Positions 61,567 to 64,000 of a DNA stretch of 64,000 nucleotides are shown piece after piece. Under the pieces are notes generated by a model that saw only the letters and a list, made by a program, of their open reading frames with translations, ran no database searches and had not been told where the DNA came from. This DNA comes from Sphingomonas yantingensis (GTDB lineage: Bacteria; Pseudomonadota; Alphaproteobacteria; Sphingomonadales; Sphingomonadaceae): contig NZ_JACIJJ010000001.1 in assembly GCF_014199325.1 (NCBI RefSeq), positions 1,176,663-1,240,662 on the forward strand. Direction: 5' to 3'. Made by a program: the position numbers and the translations under genes. Each line of letters begins with the position of its first letter. Positions within the stretch are counted from its first letter, which is position 1.

Positions 61567-63623
61567 TCGACCTTCTGTTCGCGGGGCCGCTCGCGATCGC
61601 GCTTGCCGGGATGCCAACGCAGGAGGGGGCACAGCAGGCGCCCGAGATCGTCGTGACCGGGCGGGGCCTGTCGCTCCCCTCGACCGCCAGCACCGCGGGC
61701 ACGGTGATCGAGCGCACGCGCGCGACCAACACCGCCAGCGGGCGGCTGGAGGACGTGCTTGCCGACGTGGCGGGGCTCCAGTCGTTCCGCCGGGCGGATT
61801 CGCGCAGCGCCAACCCGACCGCGCAGGGGATCACGCTGCGAGGCCTCGGCGGCAATGCGGCGAGCCGGGCGCTGCTGATCCTCGACGGCGTGCCACAGGC
61901 GGATCCGTTCGGCGGCTGGATCGCCTTTCCGGGTTTCGCCACCGACCGCATCGGTGCGGTGCGCGTGCGGCGCGGCGGCGGCAGCGGGCGCTGGGGATCG
62001 GGCGCGATCGGCGGGGTGATCGAGATCGACAGCGCCACCCCCGACCAGCTTGCGCCCTTCGCGGCAGAGGCGCTGTACGGCGAGCGGAATGGTGTGGACG
62101 CACGCGCCACCGCGACGCTGGCACGCGGGCCGGGCTTCGCCACCTTGTCGGCGGGCTATGCGCGCGGCGACGGCTTCGCGCCGATCGTCGAGGAGAGCCG
62201 CGGCCCCGTCGATCGCGCGGCCCCTTACGAACAGTTCAACGCCGCGCTGCGCGCCGTGGTGCGCGTCGCTCCCGATCTTGAGCTGCAATCGACGGTGCAG
62301 GGTTTCACCGACCGCCGCGACCGCGGGCTCGACTTCACCAAGATCGAAAGCGACGGCGCGGATGCCAGCGTCCGGCTGGTGGGTAGCGGCGACTGGCGCT
62401 TCTCGGTGCTCGGCTATGTCCAGACGCGCCGCTTCGCCAGCCAGTTCGCGAGCGTCAACGCCGCGCGCACCATCGTCACGCCGACGCTCGACCAGTACAA
62501 CACGCCCGGCACGGGGTTGGGCGGGCGGGTCGAGATCATCCCGCCGCTGGGACCGAACGTCGACCTCGCCATCGGCGCCGACATTCGCGCGCTGAGCGGG
62601 CGGACGCAGGAGCTCTACACCTACGTCAACAATCTCCCCACCCGGCGGCGACAGGCGGGGGGCGAGACGCGGACGATGGGCGCGTTCGCCAGCCTGTCCG
62701 CGCGGCTCGGGCCGGTGCGGCTGGAGGGGGAGGGGCGGATCGACGACTGGCGGATCGGCGACGGTTATCTGTTCGAGGCGGCGCTGACCGGCGCCACGCT
62801 GACCGACACGCGCTATGTCGATCGTTCGGGCAGCGAGGCGACGGGACATGTCGGCATCGCCTGGCAACTGGCCGAGCCGGTGACGCTGCGCGCTTCGGCC
62901 TATCGCGCGTGGCGGTTGCCGACGCCGAACGAGCTCTATCGCCCGTTCCGAGCAGGCGCCGACGCGACTGCAGCCAATGCGAATCTCCGGCCCGAGACGC
63001 TCGAGGGGTACGAGGGTGGTATCGACGTGGCGCTCGGCCGCCGGGTGACGATCGGCGCGACGGTGTTCCGCAACACCCTGTCCGACGCGATCGCCAACGT
63101 GACCGTCGCGCGCGGGCCGGGGACGTTTCCCGGCGTCGGCTTCATTTCGGCGGCGGGCTTTTATCGCCGGCGCGACAATCTGGATGCAATCCGCTCGACC
63201 GGGGTGGAGGTCGACGGGCGGCTGAATTTCGGCGCGGTCTATGCCGAAGCGTCCTATGCCTATGTCGATGCGAAGGTCGCTGGCGGCACGCTGGCGCCGA
63301 CCTTGGACGGCCTCGTCCCCGCGCAGGTGCCCGAGCATCAGGGGTCGGCGACGCTCGGCTGGGCGCGCGGCGCATGGGGGGCGAGCACGACGCTGCGTTA
63401 TCTGTCGAGCCAGTTCGAGGACGACCAGAATGCGCGCGTGCTGGGCGACGCTTTCACCGTCGATGCGGTCGTGTCCGCGCCGGTCGCGCGCGGGCTGTCG
63501 CTGGTGGCGCGCGGGGAAAACCTGTTCGATGCGCGTATCGAGACGGGCTTCAGCAACGCCGCCGTGGAGCGCGCACGCCCGCGGCAATTGTGGATCGGAT
63601 TGCGGCTGGGCGCGACGCGCTGA
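61563..63623 (+). CDS. TonB-dependent receptor of the PQQ-alcohol island
   Basis: A 686-residue outer-membrane receptor: signal (LLFAGPLAIALAGMPTQ), TonB-box-like EIVVTGRG, a plug (VAGLQSFRRADSRSANPTAQGITLRGLGGNAASRALLILDGVP region) and a barrel ending LWIGLRLGATR. It has the size of the E. coli PQQ receptor PqqU, about 700 residues. No PQQ synthesis genes are in the window, so PQQ uptake would make sense; a metal chelate is the other reasonable substrate. It is coupled to the EthD gene and followed by acs. Confidence 0.87.
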   Translation: MIDLLFAGPLAIALAGMPTQEGAQQAPEIVVTGRGLSLPSTASTAGTVIERTRATNTASGRLEDVLADVAGLQSFRRADSRSANPTAQGITLRGLGGNAASRALLILDGVPQADPFGGWIAFPGFATDRIGAVRVRRGGGSGRWGSGAIGGVIEIDSATPDQLAPFAAEALYGERNGVDARATATLARGPGFATLSAGYARGDGFAPIVEESRGPVDRAAPYEQFNAALRAVVRVAPDLELQSTVQGFTDRRDRGLDFTKIESDGADASVRLVGSGDWRFSVLGYVQTRRFASQFASVNAARTIVTPTLDQYNTPGTGLGGRVEIIPPLGPNVDLAIGADIRALSGRTQELYTYVNNLPTRRRQAGGETRTMGAFASLSARLGPVRLEGEGRIDDWRIGDGYLFEAALTGATLTDTRYVDRSGSEATGHVGIAWQLAEPVTLRASAYRAWRLPTPNELYRPFRAGADATAANANLRPETLEGYEGGIDVALGRRVTIGATVFRNTLSDAIANVTVARGPGTFPGVGFISAAGFYRRRDNLDAIRSTGVEVDGRLNFGAVYAEASYAYVDAKVAGGTLAPTLDGLVPAQVPEHQGSATLGWARGAWGASTTLRYLSSQFEDDQNARVLGDAFTVDAVVSAPVARGLSLVARGENLFDARIETGFSNAAVERARPRQLWIGLRLGATR

Positions 63624-63645
63624 CCGCTGATTTTCGGGGAGGGCA

Positions 63646-64000
63646 TGAACATGGCGACTGCATACAGGAACGACCTCCCCGACCGCGTCCTTTATCCCGT
63701 ACCGTCGGACTGGTCGTCGCGCGCGCATGTGGATGCGGCGGGCTACGAGCGGCTCTACCGGGCGAGCATGGGGGATGCGGACGCCTTCTGGCTGGCGCAG
63801 GCTGGGCGGCTCGACTGGGTGAAGGCGCCGACGGTGGCGGGCAACTGGTCGTTCGACGAGGGGGATTTCGGGATCCGCTGGTTCGAGGACGGCGTGCTCA
63901 ACGTGTCGGTCAACTGCATCGACCGGCATCTGGCGGACCGCGGCGACGATACGGCGATCCTGTGGGAGCCGGACAGCCCCGAGGCCGAGGGGCGGCGGTT
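63646..64000 (+). CDS. acs: Acetyl-CoA synthetase, N-terminal part
   Basis: The first 118 residues, cut by the window end. DADAFWLAQAGRLDWVKAPTVAGNW and FGIRWFEDGVLNVSVNCIDRHLADRGDDTAILWEPDSP are typical of the acetyl-CoA synthetase N-terminal region. It activates acetate (the product of ethanol oxidation) to acetyl-CoA. GGGGAGGGC precedes ATG 63646; ATG 63652 is a second choice. The adenylation motifs are outside the window. Confidence 0.9.

Noticed and set aside
1..64000. Prophage, insertion sequences, CRISPR arrays, tRNA genes
   Set aside because: Searched by eye on both strands; no transposase, integrase, repeat-spacer array or tRNA-like cloverleaf was found.

Overview
This window comes from a high-GC alphaproteobacterium, most likely a Sphingomonas or a close relative in the Sphingomonadales. 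The pointers are the dense packing of genes with ATGA/GTGA/TGATG overlaps, a composite hairpin repeat of a type common in sphingomonad intergenic spaces, the RNase P RNA, a tryptophan-halogenase-family gene, TonB receptors and the order of the housekeeping genes. No phage, insertion sequence, CRISPR array or tRNA was seen.

Layout. 0-9 kb: end of a CopB-type copper outer-membrane protein, a thioredoxin-reductase-like flavoprotein, trmD-rplS with a clear terminator, a Crp/Fnr regulator, an ECF sigma factor divergent from a flavin-dependent halogenase, an antiporter plus outer-membrane porin pair, and a Phd/VapC-type toxin-antitoxin pair behind a perfect 16-bp palindrome. 9-19.6 kb: a second Crp/Fnr regulator, an HWE kinase with its single-domain response regulator, the xseB-ispA-coaD operon, a succinate-semialdehyde-type dehydrogenase, rnpB, a J-domain protein, a 2Fe-2S ferredoxin-like protein and a cyclic-nucleotide-domain/flavoprotein fusion. 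19.6-27.2 kb: a three-enzyme polysaccharide fusion (GH18-like, NodB deacetylase, GT2) and a DUF2147-mprF-acvB/virJ operon for lysyl-phosphatidylglycerol. 27.3-44.1 kb: a signalling block made of a PDZ protein with a two-component system, a globin-coupled chemoreceptor, a full che operon (STAS, cheA, cheR, cheB, cheD, cheY, cheW, a degenerate CheB paralogue, a small unknown, a response regulator, a membrane sensor kinase and a FixJ-type regulator), a GGDEF-EAL protein and a PilZ protein.

44.1-64 kb is a periplasmic alcohol-oxidation island. It holds a PQQ-dependent alcohol dehydrogenase with the extra aspartate diagnostic of lanthanide-using enzymes (D329-F-D331), cytochrome c550 PedF, the quinoprotein-associated helpers (CXXCW rhodanese-like protein, SoxYZ-like carrier, zinc metallohydrolase, beta-propeller, XoxJ-like binding protein), a porin, an NAD aldehyde dehydrogenase with DUF779, a second cytochrome c, an EthD-like protein, two TonB receptors and the start of acetyl-CoA synthetase. 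Together they would take an alcohol to its aldehyde in the periplasm with electrons going to cytochrome c, then aldehyde to acid, then acid to acyl-CoA. Control appears to sit with a NarL-type regulator, a PAS hybrid kinase and a FIST-domain (NosP-like) protein. A shared 15-19 bp motif lies ahead of four of the island's transcription units. I regard this regulated, possibly nitric-oxide-linked and lanthanide-linked alcohol regulon as the most interesting content. PQQ biosynthesis genes are not in the window.
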